A stretch of DNA of 64,000 nt. Source: Cyprinodon diabolis (Eukaryota; Chordata; Actinopteri; Cyprinodontiformes; Cyprinodontidae). This document shows positions 14,937 through 26,901 of the stretch, piece by piece. The stretch is taken from assembly GCA_030533445.1 (NCBI GenBank), contig CM060081.1, positions 17,237,655 to 17,301,654 on the forward strand, in the 5' to 3' direction. The number at the start of each line of letters is the position of its first letter. Position 1 is the stretch's first letter. A program made the translations under genes and the position numbers. Under the pieces are notes generated by a model. It did no database searches, was not told the origin of the DNA, and saw only the letters and a program-made list of their open reading frames with translations.

Positions 14937-15735
14937 ACTGACAATTAATCATAATAATTTAAGGTAAGAGGCAAGTCAGTGTTTAATCCACAAATTATCA
15001 GCAATGGATGTTTTTTTTTTCATTAGAGGTTTTAAGAGAAAGCTTTCTAGGTTTTGCATTTATACTTTACCAGTACTTTTACAGAGACAAGCCCTTATGA
15101 CAGATTGCGTAGTGAATGCATTCTTACTTCTTTAGTTCAGTGTCAATATGTTCTTAATCACTAGTGATCAAATGTAAGGTCTCGATTGGAGAATTAAGCC
15201 ATCCCTCAAGTATAACCCCTGATCAACCTGAGCTTAAAAACTGCATTCCCACAGAAATATGCCATTAACTGTAAACGGGTGAAACAGGTTTGAGTAACAA
15301 TGAAAAGATGTTGTGTTATGGCAGAATACACGGACAGCTGCAGAAAGCCAACACTTGGATTGCAACATAAGAACTCTTTCCATTGAGTATTCCCCTGAGG
15401 GCCTCACATTGACCCCAGATTCCACATCCTCCGTCTCCGCTCCGCCCGCTCACGTGTGTCGAGCACGTCACCATCCACGTACGTCTTCTCCATCCTTCAC
15501 CCGCAAAATACTGAGCCAATTGTTTTTTGCTCAGCTCCGGTTCTGCCAGGACAACATCTGCAAATGCAACCGCACCAAACAGGAAAAAGAACATTGAGAA
15601 GATCCTCTTTAAAATATGGTAATGACAGATCTGTAACTACAATTAGAGCATAATTCTTACATATTCCCAAAAACTAAGGCCATTTGATTAAGTTATTGAA
15701 TGGAAACTATTGGTACTTTAACATAACAGGAAGCA
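14937..15735. other. Intergenic with a CpG-dense patch
   Basis: Between two solo LTRs. A CpG-dense patch lies at about 15425-15500, inside a minus-strand open frame (15316-15594) whose first 20 residues look like a signal peptide. No conserved domain or family is recognised, so it is not called as a gene. Confidence 0.35.
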
Positions 15736-15740
15736 CATTT

Positions 15741-16465
15741 TGTCATGTTTGGTTTCAGGTTCCTAAGCCAAACGCAGAACACTCAAGAGACTGGGAAAAA
15801 GTTCAAAGGTTTATTTAGAGTTTGTACAATAAAACAGATCAGGGGGTTATCAGATCCTGGACAGGTCACGACTGGGTTCACTGCAGAGGGGGACAGAGGA
15901 GTTAGCAGATGTCCAGGTAATTTGCAGGATGTGAAGGTGCAGGTCTGTACCTGTTCTGGAGTTTGAGCAGAGCGGCAGAGGGGGGAGACCAGGAGGGTCC
16001 AGAGGCTGTTGGCAGGCTGGGTGCTTGGTGGAGGCAGAGCTTGGTTTGAGTGTTTTCAGATCACAGGTTTGAGTTTCCCTTCCAGATTCTTCAGAGAGCA
16101 GGCAGGCAGGTCCTTGACAGGTTTGATTCTCCAGGGTTCTTCAGAGATCAGACTGACAGAGTTCCAACAGAGAAGCTCTTCAAGGTTTCAGGTTTCAGGC
16201 AGGTTCAACCTGGGAAGCAGAGAGGACAAACAGATTAGTTTCAGGTTCAGGTTTTCTGGGAGTCAGAGATTCAGACAGGCAGGTTGTCTCAGGCTTGCTA
16301 GCCATAACTGGCAAACACTCTGGCCCTGGAGTGATGTCCTCTGCCTCCTTATATACTGGTCTCCTGATGAGCAAATGAGCAACAGGTGGTGGCAATCAGC
16401 TCCGGCTCCAGGAGATCCAGTGCGCCCTCTGGTGGAGAAAGTGGACAGACCTCCAGATCCCAAAA
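15741..16465 (-). mobile_element. Solo LTR, copy 3, with 5-bp target duplication
   Basis: A 725-bp block flanked by perfect 5-bp repeats CATTT (15736-15740 and 16466-16470). On the minus strand it has a TATA box (TATATAAGG, about 16345-16355) and an AATAAA signal (complement of 15810-15815). One terminal base is mutated, so TT replaces TG at its minus-strand start. It shares the CTCCAGATCCCAA end and overall plan with copy 2 but is clearly diverged from it. The long forward open frame over it (16009-16512) is spurious. A CTCF-like core lies at 16423-16435. Confidence 0.83.
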
Positions 16466-16470
16466 CATTT

Positions 16471-17478
16471 CTCATCTTCATCAACATATTTATTGTATGC
16501 CGAGAGGCTTAAAAGTTTAATCAAACTTCCAAGAGTGCATCTCACAACTTCAAAACAAACTTCTTATCCCAGGAATGGATAAAGAGATGCTGAGTTTGGA
16601 AGCAGAGAACAAACATATTTCATACAAACCAATTTTGTATAATCCAAGTTATCCCTGTTGCAAAAACCAACAACAAAATTAAAATATTTGAGCAGAAATT
16701 GCACATATGCTGGATGCTGATGGGGATTTTTTTAATATTTCGTATTAAATTAAGTCTTCATTTCCACATGTATTGCTCCTATGAGTTTAAAAATAATATT
16801 GCGCATGCTCTCCTCGAGCTTCAAGGATGTTGGAGGCTGTAGGCATTGCTTTGTGCAGGCAATCTGGAGCAGAGTGGGATGATTGAGCTGCTTTTCTACT
16901 GTGAGTTCCATGAGATTGGTAATAAATGTTGTTGGTCTTCAAAATATGTTTGAGCTCACTCGTTTTGTTCCACTTTGCTGTGATCTGCCCCTTTACAAAA
17001 GAATATGTTTTCAGTGTAGATTTTAATAGTTTGAAAACTAATTTTAAAATGTAAAACTTTTTTACGTCAAGAAATGTAGAAAATCAGGGGACCCATATTT
17101 TAAGTCTACATCACTAATCCTTAGCGTCTTTTACGCTACATGTTATGGTAAGTGTTGCAGGAAACACAGAGTACAGTGCATGAAAAGTTCTGCTTTTTGG
17201 TCAAAGTGTTAACTGAATTTAACTACACCCAGTGATGCAATGCTGCATAATCTGGTAGTTTTCATTTAACTACATTCATGCTTTGTCCTTTTCGTTGAAT
17301 AAGGATTAGGGTTAGCAGAATTTTTACCTTCTTCAATTACTATTCGTCTAAGGGTTATACAGAGACACTACAGATGAAAAGTGATGGGACTAACGGCGTT
17401 GAAAGTAACAGTCGCCCTGTGCTCGCGCCACAGGAGAACTATGGAGAGCGTGAACGATCAAATGAAAGGGAGAAATCT
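16471..17478. other. Intergenic, nothing recognised
   Basis: AT-rich, no supported exon or named repeat. Confidence 0.5.
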
Positions 17479-17526
17479 GGATGGATGGATGGATGGATGG
17501 ATGGATGGATGGATGGATGGATGGAT
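17479..17526. repeat. (GGAT)n microsatellite
   Basis: Twelve tandem GGAT units. The Trp-Met-Asp-Gly repeat in the overlapping open frame is produced by this tract. Confidence 0.95.
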
Positions 17527-17841
17527 ACTCTGACTTTTCAACCTACTGTATTTTTTTTATTTTAAACATTATTTGATGGCCTTTGTGGCAGGGATGGAGA
17601 TCCATATTTTATGTCACACACAGAGTACACATCTAGATAGATAGATGTTACAGTATCTATAACAACCCAAACACACAGGATTTCAGAATTAGACATCCCC
17701 AGTTATTAATTTCATATACTCACCAGATCTGAATGCCCTGTTAGAAAACTTCACATCGCGTTCCCCCCTGATGTCATTTACGTTGAGTTACAAGAAATGC
17801 AAAACTCTCTGCAGGTTCTTGTCTCTGTCGTCCGCTCTAAC

Positions 17842-17984
17842 GCAAAAGTAACGCAATAGTTACTTTTACTAGTAACTAGTTACTTTTATTGTGGAGTAAC
17901 TCAGTTAGTAACTCAGTTACTTTTTGGGAGAAGTAACTAGTAACTATAATTAATTACTTTTTCAAAGTAACGTGCCCAACACTG
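17842..17984 (-). mobile_element. MITE-like end with GTTACT repeats
   Basis: A block made of many direct and inverted copies of AGTAACT/AGTTACT. On the minus strand it opens with CAGTGTTGGGC followed by ACGTTACTTT, a terminus often seen in dispersed, non-coding vertebrate DNA repeats. The opposite end was not found, so only one side is bounded. The superfamily is uncertain. Confidence 0.55.
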
Positions 17985-20900
17985 CTCATACTATAGGTCA
18001 AAGCTGGTGGAATATGCTTGTGGGGAGATTCCTCATGGTTCTTATAGCTGTTGAAGTAGGATCCCCATATTGTGTTACCCTCACAGGAACTCTGGATAAA
18101 ATGTAGTTCCTAGAAATCCCCTTATGTACACCCACCTCAGAAGGAACTTGCAGTTAGGTTTTAGTTTCAGTGCTGTAAAAAGGTTAATTTGACAATAATA
18201 AGAAAACCAAGACAATATAATATTGCAGATGAAGCAACAGTAAAAAGGTATTTCACTGATAATAAGACATTGTTAAAAATGTAACCAAATATCATCTCAA
18301 AGTGCACCTCCAACATAAAATCTGTTGTTTGAATAATATTATATTAGGTTTTTCCTGCTAGATGAAGGGTGATACTACAGGCATGTTTGACCAACACCTG
18401 TCATGACGAGAAAATGAGACATGTATGAGAGATATGTGGAGCTAAAACATGTCTTGAGTCAGAGGACAGCTTGTCATCACTGATGCAAACCACCTGACTA
18501 ATTTCCATTGACAGTGATACTATCACAGCGTGAAGGAGACCACCCATACCAGTGAGAGGCCTTCTACACATGGGAACCTCCCTTTGATCTCTTGCATTAT
18601 ACAAATGTTAAACATCATTTATGAAGATAGAGAGAGAACACAAAATATTTTACTGTAATAAACCTAATCTTAAAATTATGACTTACTGGTTTGTCAGGAA
18701 CACTCAGCAGAAACACTTTACTAAGATTCCTAAATCTATTTTTTATCTTAAATTGTTCAGTAACGGTTTGGGTGTTAGACTTTTCTCTATAAACGGGCAC
18801 CTTGTTTGCACAATAAGCTTTATGTGTGTATGTTGTTGATTTTAGCTTTGGATTCTTTATATTCTTTTGACCCATCAGACAACCATCCTTTTATATTTGG
18901 GGAATAGACTTAGGATATAGATGTTTGATGTCCATCTAGTCAATATGTAACTACTGTAGTCCAACATAAATCCAAATCTTTATCAGGTCATTTTATTCTT
19001 TTTCCTCTGTAATTTTTTTTTCTTCCACGAAAAAAAAAGCTAAAATAAATAAATACATTTTCACAAATTCTTAGAAGAACTTAGCTCACTTTCACTGATT
19101 TTTTATTTTACCAGTACAGTGATTGTGTTTTATTTACTTTATCTTCACTGTGTTCTTTAACTTAGACACATAAATAAGAGAAGAATTTGGATCATACATG
19201 TTGTTTAGTAATTTTTCAAAAGAAGATAATGCTATTGACTGAAATAATAAATAACAGCATATTTAAGACAGATTTTCCAATTAATAGTTTGCCTCAGTTT
19301 TTCTTTTTAAATCTAGGTAAATGTCACCAGTGTGAAACACTCTGAAACCCTTATTATTTTCCCTGCCGTAAGTTCACTTTAAATTTGCTATCGCTTGTAC
19401 CTCAGCTAGGAGCATGTGACATCATCCTTTTATTATTTTTATGTCTGACATATACTCAGTTGTTACTTTATTCTGTTGCTTATATTGCTAGCAAATCTCT
19501 ACAGATGTAAAGACTGTAAATGGTAAGCAGCAACACAGCCATGCTGGTGTTTGAAATTATGATGCTGCTGGCGAAGCGAAGAATCCCAATACCTTTAACA
19601 AATACCTCAACAGTCTGAACTGCTCCATGTTCTCATGTTTTTGCCCAATTATAATAATAATAATAATAATAATAATACATTTTATTTAAAAGGCGCCATT
19701 CTGGACACTCAAGGTCACCGTACAAAAAGCATGGAAAACACAGTGTCATATCAGTTAGTTTTACTTAAAAGGTGTCCTCTAGTTTACCTTTGTTGGTTTT
19801 ACTTTTCTGTTTGGCATCAAGTTGTGGATCTTCTGCAGTATCAGTAGTGTCAATATTCTCCCATATTCTTTTCTTTATCTTAATTATTCTCTGTTGTTTC
19901 TATTTCTCTCATGATTGTCTCACCTGCTTGGCTTTCTTTCTTCTCTATCTTCCTCCGTTAATCAGTTGATTTCCTACTTCTATTTGCTGAAATCTTTTTA
20001 CACCAAATTCAACTGGAAGACTTAACAATCATGTCCTTGTGCCTCCTGCTCTAAACTACTGCCAGAATTCCCCGCTTTTACTTCAGCCAATCATTCTGGA
20101 CTCTGTATTTATAGTCCAAACTTCGGAGAATTATTAAATGTTAAAATAAATATATACTCCATGTATAATCAGCATAGATCATGTAAAATGTGGGGTATTG
20201 GTCAATAATCTGATCTAATGAGTTCATAACTGAAAATGACAAAAATGCCCTCTATGGTCGGTTGTCTCTAAGAAATAAGATTGATGAAATTGAAGGCAGG
20301 ATGTCTCATTGGAATTGATTGACATCATGTAATATAAGACAGTCAGGCACAGCTAAAAAGATGGCTTTTCTCTGTGTGGAAGGCGGTTGCAGACTGCAGT
20401 GAGTGCCTAATCTATGGTCAATGAAACCCTCACTGATTGGTTACAGCCAAAAAAGTTTATTTTTTTGTAAAGCCTGTGTGCAGGCGTCTAGGTGCAAGAG
20501 CTTGATCTCATCAGAGGAAGCAACATGGCCTCCTGTGTGTCTAGACCTCAACACACGATCGGGAGGAAATTAAGGCATGCTCAGAACATTGGTATGTACC
20601 AATGTTTTTAACTAAACTATATGGGATCCTACAGAAGGAGGTAAATAGGTCTAGGTTTGTTTTGTGGAGCTGTTTTTCATGAAAGCCTATTTTAGATTAG
20701 TGGAAGGGATTAGATAGATGGATGGATAAACTTTCTCTTCAGTTCAAATTTAATATTTGCTCTTATGTGGCCAAGGAACAGTTACATAACAAGTGGTGAA
20801 CTGGAAACTGCAGAAAGAGGAATGGCAGCAAGCAGTCTCCAAATTGATATAAGTAGACTGCTGCTTTAGAGAGTCATTCTTTGAGTATGCGGTGTGGTCA

Positions 20901-22362
20901 TAAGCTGATTTCCTTTTTGTCAAACTATATTTGCTTTCTACAGTAGATCTCAGCTCAACACCTTGGTTGCATGTGATCTCAGCTTCTCTCTGAGATGCAC
21001 CATTACTCAGCTTCTATTTTGAATTAAGTGATTTGTTATCTCCCTGTTAGCCAGTAAACCATGCAGGCATTACCAATGTGAGAAATAAAAACATCCACAT
21101 GGTTGAACACAATGTGACAGTGATCCACAGCAGAAAGAATAGCAGCAGAAAAGCAATAATTTTATTGGACATTGTCTCTGCTCCCGTGTCACAGGGACGA
21201 TTGCTTTGTAACATCCACAGCTTCAATCATTAACCCGTGTGACTTATATGAGTCAGTGCCATGGATGTGAAACGTGGAAGACCACCAACTGATTGATGGG
21301 ATGCATTCAGGTTGTTAGACTGTAAAGGTTTGGAAACAGCACACATGCAGAGTGGACGGCTGCAGCTGTAATGCCACTCTCTGTTGAATGAAGTCCGGTT
21401 TTAACTTGCAAAGGGAGGAAGATGCTGATTCCTTCTTTATAAATCTGTCCTGTTTATGAGGTTGATTCTATATTAGCACAAAAGAACAGAGGAGGCTAAG
21501 GTTGACTCAAACTTAAGAGAAACTCAGGTTGCCAGGATAGATTTATTAAAAAGTTTTTTTTTGTTTTTTTCATTTCTTCCTACAATCAATCTACCATATG
21601 AAAGTCAGACAACTAAATTTTGTTCATTTTTTTCTAACAGCTTGTGCTTCCAGTGCTTAACCAGCACTATGGAAGCATTGTTCAAGGAGCAGAACAGCAA
21701 AAAACGATAGTAACTCTTTGAATTGCAGCTTTGATATAATGACGTAGGTCAGCACCAAGACATTTGCAAAGGTCAGCGCAGTGCATAGAAGAAACAGCAA
21801 CAATAGGGACAACAACGCCACCGATTTACACAGAGAAACAAGTCGCCCTGATGTCCTTAAAACTTGTTCAAGAAACATGGAGTGGGTTTGTTACTTTCTG
21901 TGCAGTAGGTCTGAGGAGACAAAGCCTTCTTTTTGCTGAAAAGAACAAAAGCGAAGTCAAAGTCTGTTCCCTTGGACAACCTTTCTTTGTCACATCATGT
22001 CGGGTTATGTAACAAGAGCACCACAACTTGACTTTTCTCAACAAAAATATTAGTATATTTTAACACCAAGACCACATTTAATTTAATATTTCTTCTACTG
22101 TTTAACCGTATTTTCTTGATTTTATTTTGAAAAAAGGATTTTACAGTAACATCTATTTCTACAACGTTTCTTAAATCTGTAGAGAGGATTGTTTTCATGA
22201 CCACTGAACCAACCTTCAGGTGTCTAACAACCATCACAAAAGAATCAAAGATAGTTATGTTTGTCATTTCTAAAATGGTCATTATAAAGAGAATAATTGC
22301 AGCACAAAATGTAGTTGATATGTATGTTTATGATATAGTGATCATAAACACAGAAATACACA
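17985..22362. other. Intergenic, nothing recognised
   Basis: No gene is found in about 4.4 kb. A (TAA)n run lies at 19649-19677, and a 22-bp palindrome (10-bp arms) at 20585-20606. Confidence 0.5.
19649..19677. repeat. (TAA)n microsatellite
   Basis: About nine tandem AAT/TAA units, which give the run of Asn in the overlapping open frame. Confidence 0.9.
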
Positions 22363-22364
22363 TA

Positions 22365-23612
22365 CACTATATTGCCAAAAGTATTTGTTCACCCATCCAA
22401 ATTATTGGAATCAGGTGTTCCAATCACTTCCATGGCCACAGGTGTATAAATTCAAGCACCTAGGCATGCAGACTGTTTTTACAAACATTTGTGAAAGAAT
22501 GGGTCGCTCTCAGGAGCTCAGTGAATTCCAGCGTGGAACTGTGATAGGATGCCACCTGTGCAACAAATCCAGTCGTGAAATTTCCTCGCTCCTAAATATT
22601 CCACAGTCAACTGTCAGCTGTATTATAAGAAAATGGAAGTGTTTGGGAACGACAGCAACTCAGCCACGAAGTGGTAGGCCACGTAAACTGACGGAGCGGG
22701 GTCAGCGGATGCTGAAGCGCATAGTGCGAAGAGGTCGCCAACTTTCTGCAGAGTCAATCACTACAGACCTCCAAACTTCATGTGGCCTTCAGATTAGCTC
22801 AAGAACAGTGCGCAGAGAGCTTCATGGAATGGGTTTCCATGGTCGAGCAGCTGCATCCAAGCCATACATAACCAAGTGCAATGCAAAGCGTCGGATGCGG
22901 TGGTGTAAAGCACGCCGCCACTGGACTCTAGAGCAGTGGAGACGCGTTCTCTGGAGTGACGAATCGCGCTTCTCCATCTGGCAATCTGATGGACGGGTCT
23001 GGGTTTGGCGGTTGCCAGGAGAACGGTACTTGTCTGACTGCATTGTGCCAAGTGTAAAGTTTGGTGGAGGGGGGATTATGGTGTGGGGTTGTTTTTCAGG
23101 AGCTGGGCTTGGCCCCTTAGTTCCAGTGAAAGGAACTCTGAATGCTTCAGCATACCAAGACATTTTGGACAATTCCATGCTCCCAACTTTGTGGGAACAG
23201 TTTGGAGCTGGCCCCTTCCTCTTCCAACATGACTGTGCACCAGTGCACAAAGCAAGGTCCATAAAGACATGGATGACAGAGTCTGGTGTGGATGAACTTG
23301 ACTGGCCTGCACAGAGTCCTGACCTCAACCCGATAGAACACCTTTGGGATGAATTAGAGCGGAGACTGAGAGCCAGGCCTTCTCGTCCAACATCAGTGTG
23401 CGACCTCACAAATGCGCTTCTGGAAGAATGGTCAAAAATTCCCATAAACACACTCCTAAACCTTGTGGACAGCCTTCCCAGAAGAGTTGAAGCTGTTCTA
23501 GCTGCAAAGGGTGGACCGACGTCATATTGAACCCTATGGATTAGGAACGGGATGTCACTTAAGCTCATATGTGAGTCAAGGCAGGTGAGCAAATACTTTT
23601 GGCAATATAGTG
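22365..23612 (+). mobile_element. Intact-looking Tc1-like DNA transposon
   Basis: The element is 1248 bp, flanked by the TA dinucleotide (22363-22364 and 23613-23614) that Tc1/mariner elements duplicate. The left terminus reads CACTATATTGCCAAAAG and continues for 29 bases. The right terminus is its inverted complement with a single T/C difference. One uninterrupted transposase gene lies between them. Matching termini, clean TA borders and an open gene point to a recent insertion, much younger than the other Tc1 remnants in this window. Tc1 families with similar termini are widespread in teleosts. Confidence 0.95.
22499..23530 (+). CDS. Tc1-like transposase, full length
   Basis: The product cuts and pastes the surrounding element by binding its inverted repeats and catalysing DNA strand transfer. 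The 343 residues starting [13 protein letters not shown] match the usual Tc1 length. The open frame extends 38 codons further upstream to 22385, but this ATG gives the family's normal amino terminus. Residues 1-110 form the paired-like double helix-turn-helix DNA-binding region, with a GRPRK motif at 59-63 between its halves. The DDE catalytic triad is complete: D154 (SDESRF), D245 (QHDCAPVH) and E280 (DLNPIEHLW), with exactly 34 residues between the last two, the Tc1 DD34E signature. A glycine-rich box ([13 protein letters not shown]) is at 189-201. There are no stops or frameshifts. Whether it is active cannot be judged from sequence alone. The long antisense frame 22822-23646 is its shadow. 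Confidence 0.95.
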   Translation: MGRSQELSEFQRGTVIGCHLCNKSSREISSLLNIPQSTVSCIIRKWKCLGTTATQPRSGRPRKLTERGQRMLKRIVRRGRQLSAESITTDLQTSCGLQISSRTVRRELHGMGFHGRAAASKPYITKCNAKRRMRWCKARRHWTLEQWRRVLWSDESRFSIWQSDGRVWVWRLPGERYLSDCIVPSVKFGGGGIMVWGCFSGAGLGPLVPVKGTLNASAYQDILDNSMLPTLWEQFGAGPFLFQHDCAPVHKARSIKTWMTESGVDELDWPAQSPDLNPIEHLWDELERRLRARPSRPTSVCDLTNALLEEWSKIPINTLLNLVDSLPRRVEAVLAAKGGPTSY

Positions 23613-23614
23613 TA

Positions 23615-24883
23615 AATGTGTGGCTATGTGCACATTCCTTGCACAAGAGGGTATTGTATCCTCAGTTTCAAGTTAATTATCAGATTTCTGCACAAAAAAC
23701 CAGAGGGCTGCATTTTAGGGCCTTTTGAATTTTGGACCAGTATACCTTTCCCAACACAATCTGGGTTTAAAAAAAAGTTGTACCGATGCATTGATGAAAT
23801 TAATTTTTAAAAAGTTTTGCATATTCCACAAAGCACAACTCTGCACCCAGAGCTGTAGAGTTATGATGTCGTCTTTCTGTTCATCTAAGATCAGTTAACA
23901 GGTCCAGTAGGGAAATCCAGACATCTCAGAATGGGTATCTACTACGTTCAATGAGTTCAGGGTCTGCTCTGAGGTATTCTACCTGCAGCATGTCCCTGAA
24001 AAAATCCATAGATGAATATCTAGGAGGCACCTCATTCTGTTCCTTCAACAAACTTAACTAACTGCATGTCGGATGATCCTTCTAGTCGATGTAATCTGCT
24101 GTTTCAATTAATGAGGAGTCGAGAAAAAAGCACATTACATTCTAAAAATGAAGTTAATGCCTGCAAGTATGGTCAGTCAATGTGGGATATTATGCCTCAC
24201 ATGTTATTATTCTTAAATGCTTCAGAATGATTCAAGCGTACCTTACCAGCATTTGCTGCCAAATGTCAGCTACAATCATTGTATTGCTGCCTACAAACTC
24301 AAACCTATAATACTGGCTAATGAAGTCTTAGATGTGAGTTTTTTTTATATATTTATTATGTGGGACTTTATGATCATTTTAATTGAAAATGTATATGCTG
24401 ATGATGATGTCAGTTATATGTCAGTGCTCACAATAATCCAAGCTCTGGAGTTTTTAGAAGCAGAATCAAAAATTGGAATAAGCTTTATTCCCTAAGATTT
24501 TTTGGGGGGGTAACAACATGCTACACGTAGACAGGCTAACATACTTAGCAGACTTAAATAAATTTGTGACTATAATGATTTTCAATAAACAAATGCAGGG
24601 TGTATAGCAATTTTATAAGAATAGAGTATATATATATATAGCAACTATCTGCAGAATATTTGCAGCAATCAAGACATAGAAAAAGGCCCTGAACACATAA
24701 AGAGACTAAATTTTATATTTTTGTTGAATCGTCCTTAGAATATAATTTAAAACTATCTTCAGACAACTCAGTCCCAACCTATGTTACCTAAAAAAAACGC
24801 TCTAACAACATGTAATAGTTTGTATAATATAGTATTTATCTTGTCTTTTGCTGTTATAAAGACAAGAGTTTAATTTTGAAATA
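23615..24883. other. Intergenic, nothing recognised
   Basis: No gene or named repeat seen; short TA run at about 24627-24641. Confidence 0.5.
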
Positions 24884-24911
24884 TTTATATATACATATAT
24901 ATATATATATG

Positions 24912-24989
<78 letters not shown>
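24884..24989. repeat. (AT)n microsatellite
   Basis: About 105 bp of alternating A/T with a few interruptions (ACAT, TGTA, TAAAT) in its first third. Confidence 0.95.
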
Positions 24990-24993
<4 letters not shown>

Positions 24994-26688
24994 ATTCATG
25001 CAGATAATTATGGGGACTCTAATAATAACAATATGTGGACTTGTCTCTGTGCATTAATGTTGATGTATCCAATGAACAGTTCTGTTTATATGTCCACATT
25101 ATTTTTAAAATTTGATGCAAGCCCTGTTGTAGATATGGCGCTAGAGATATGATATGGACTGTCAGAGATCAACCCACTTGGCAGCAGGGAAAGAAATAGC
25201 CTTCAAGTCTGTGTGCTGTGCAGAAGTCAACGATGCTCCTGTTATATAAGCTCTAAAGCGATGCCAAATTAACCAGAGCGTCCGTGTGAGCTTCTTGGAA
25301 GTAGAACAACAAGAAACAGTTTTTTTTTATTAGCGATCATTTCCTCTCCCTGGGCTTGTGCATCCGTTCCGGGGTTTTTTTTTATCCACCATCCACCTGT
25401 ACGGTTCTCCTTGACCACCAAGACAGGCTGCTTTAGAGCTTGAACAACATCTACATGGGTTCTTTGAAAGCTTCCAAGATCAAGGAGAACAAAACTGCCA
25501 GGAAATAGAGCTAAATAGAACAACCAGCACAGAAAAAGGGAGGGAGAAGGGAAGTCTTGTGTAACACCCTGTGCAGGATGTTAAATGACTAAAAAGCAAT
25601 GGGCGGGGGGGCATTTAATTTTAAATGGAAATAAAATGCTGTAAATCTTCATAGAACTGTGGTAGAGGCTGATGGCGGTCAACATCACAGCCAATCTGAA
25701 GAAACTTCTTACTAGAACAGATTTTTTCTACAACAGTATCATAAAATAAGGCCCGTGCGCCATGTTTTTTTCTCACACAATGTTTACATGTAATCACTGT
25801 TGCACTGTATAAAACTTAATTTTGTTTTGTACAAACTCTGTTTATACGAAACGACAATAAAAGTTGTTTAAGTCTAAGTCTAACAATACTTTTGGAAAGC
25901 TCTGCATTTAATAGTTGAATTCTTTTTTCAGTTTTTTATTGTAACTTTAAGCATCTCACATTTCTTTGTTTTTTTTTTATCTTTTTTTTTCATCTTGCAT
26001 AATTCATCGTTACAACAGGTTTTCTATTTGAAGCCAAGTTTAACAAATTAAAATGTCTCAACTGGGAGCTGATAATTATTTTTCACCTTCTGTCTAAGTG
26101 GTAGTTTAAAAATTATACAATTTTCACGTACTAATAAAAGCTTGAAATTTGATTAAGGGTTTTGGATCTTTTCCATCCTTTCCTGTTAAGCTAGTGCTTT
26201 ATGGCACTTTCTTTCTGCTCATCATCTATGCACTGCTGATTAGAACATCCCCACAGAGAGAGCCGTACGGCCATTCATTCAAGTTTCAATGGCAATGACG
26301 CAGATCCCTGACTTGTTTGGTGGGCCGTGGCCCAGGCATGCTCTCTTGGACTAAGGCCCTCTTGCCTCAACACACCAACAGTCTGGCACTTACACAAAAC
26401 AGAACAGCTGAGACACAGGAGGAGCCCCCAGTGTGCCAGCAGAGCTCCAAAAGACATAAGAGTGTTTTTAATGTCATAAATCACTAAAAAAAAAAAGTGA
26501 ATTTTAACATGTTAATTTTCAAGTCAAGTTCTTTGAGCTGCATGAAGCACATAAAGATTATTTACATATGTGTTGTTGTTCTACAACACCCAAGGTATGG
26601 TGTTTTAACCAAAACGATCAATTCCAAAGACTGCTGATACCCAGGGTTAATCCAGGGACCTTTCCGAACTCAGCTTTTAGTTCTCTGC
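24990..26688. other. Intergenic, nothing coding recognised
   Basis: Apart from the LINE-like tail near 25.8 kb I see no gene. T-rich homopolymer runs lie near 25320, 25375 and 25970-25990. Confidence 0.45.
25780..25886 (+). mobile_element. Probable LINE 3' tail
   Basis: The segment ends with GACAATAAAAG and then a doubled TAAGTC(TAAGTC) motif, typical of fish LINE 3' ends that terminate in short tandem repeats rather than poly(A). A related tail lies at 59785-59872. No reverse-transcriptase coding is attached. Confidence 0.45.
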
Positions 26689-26901
26689 TTCCTTCTTGTG
26701 GACAGTATTATGTTTGCATCACCAATAATGACACATTTAAAAAGATTTTTTTTTTTTTAAACAGTACAGTTGTCCAGTCCCTTTAACAGACATAAGGACA
26801 AACCGTTTGAATTTGTTTTTTTTTTATGCAAAACTAATTTAAGAAAATTCACCTTTTGTATACATGTTAATTAGATATGTATGGACTTTAGACCACTTTA
26901 A
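26689..26901. repeat. Dispersed duplicate, copy A
   Basis: This block, starting AGTTCTCTGCTTCC and ending near TAGACCACTTTAA, is repeated with modest divergence at 28581-28799. Both copies contain an A- or T-run of variable length at the same place and the same CAGTTGTCCAG stretch. The family is unknown. Confidence 0.75.

Noticed and set aside
16009..16512. 167-codon plus-strand open frame
   Set aside because: It lies across a solo LTR that reads on the other strand and has no recognisable domain.
22822..23646. 274-codon minus-strand open frame
   Set aside because: It is the antisense shadow of the Tc1 transposase gene.
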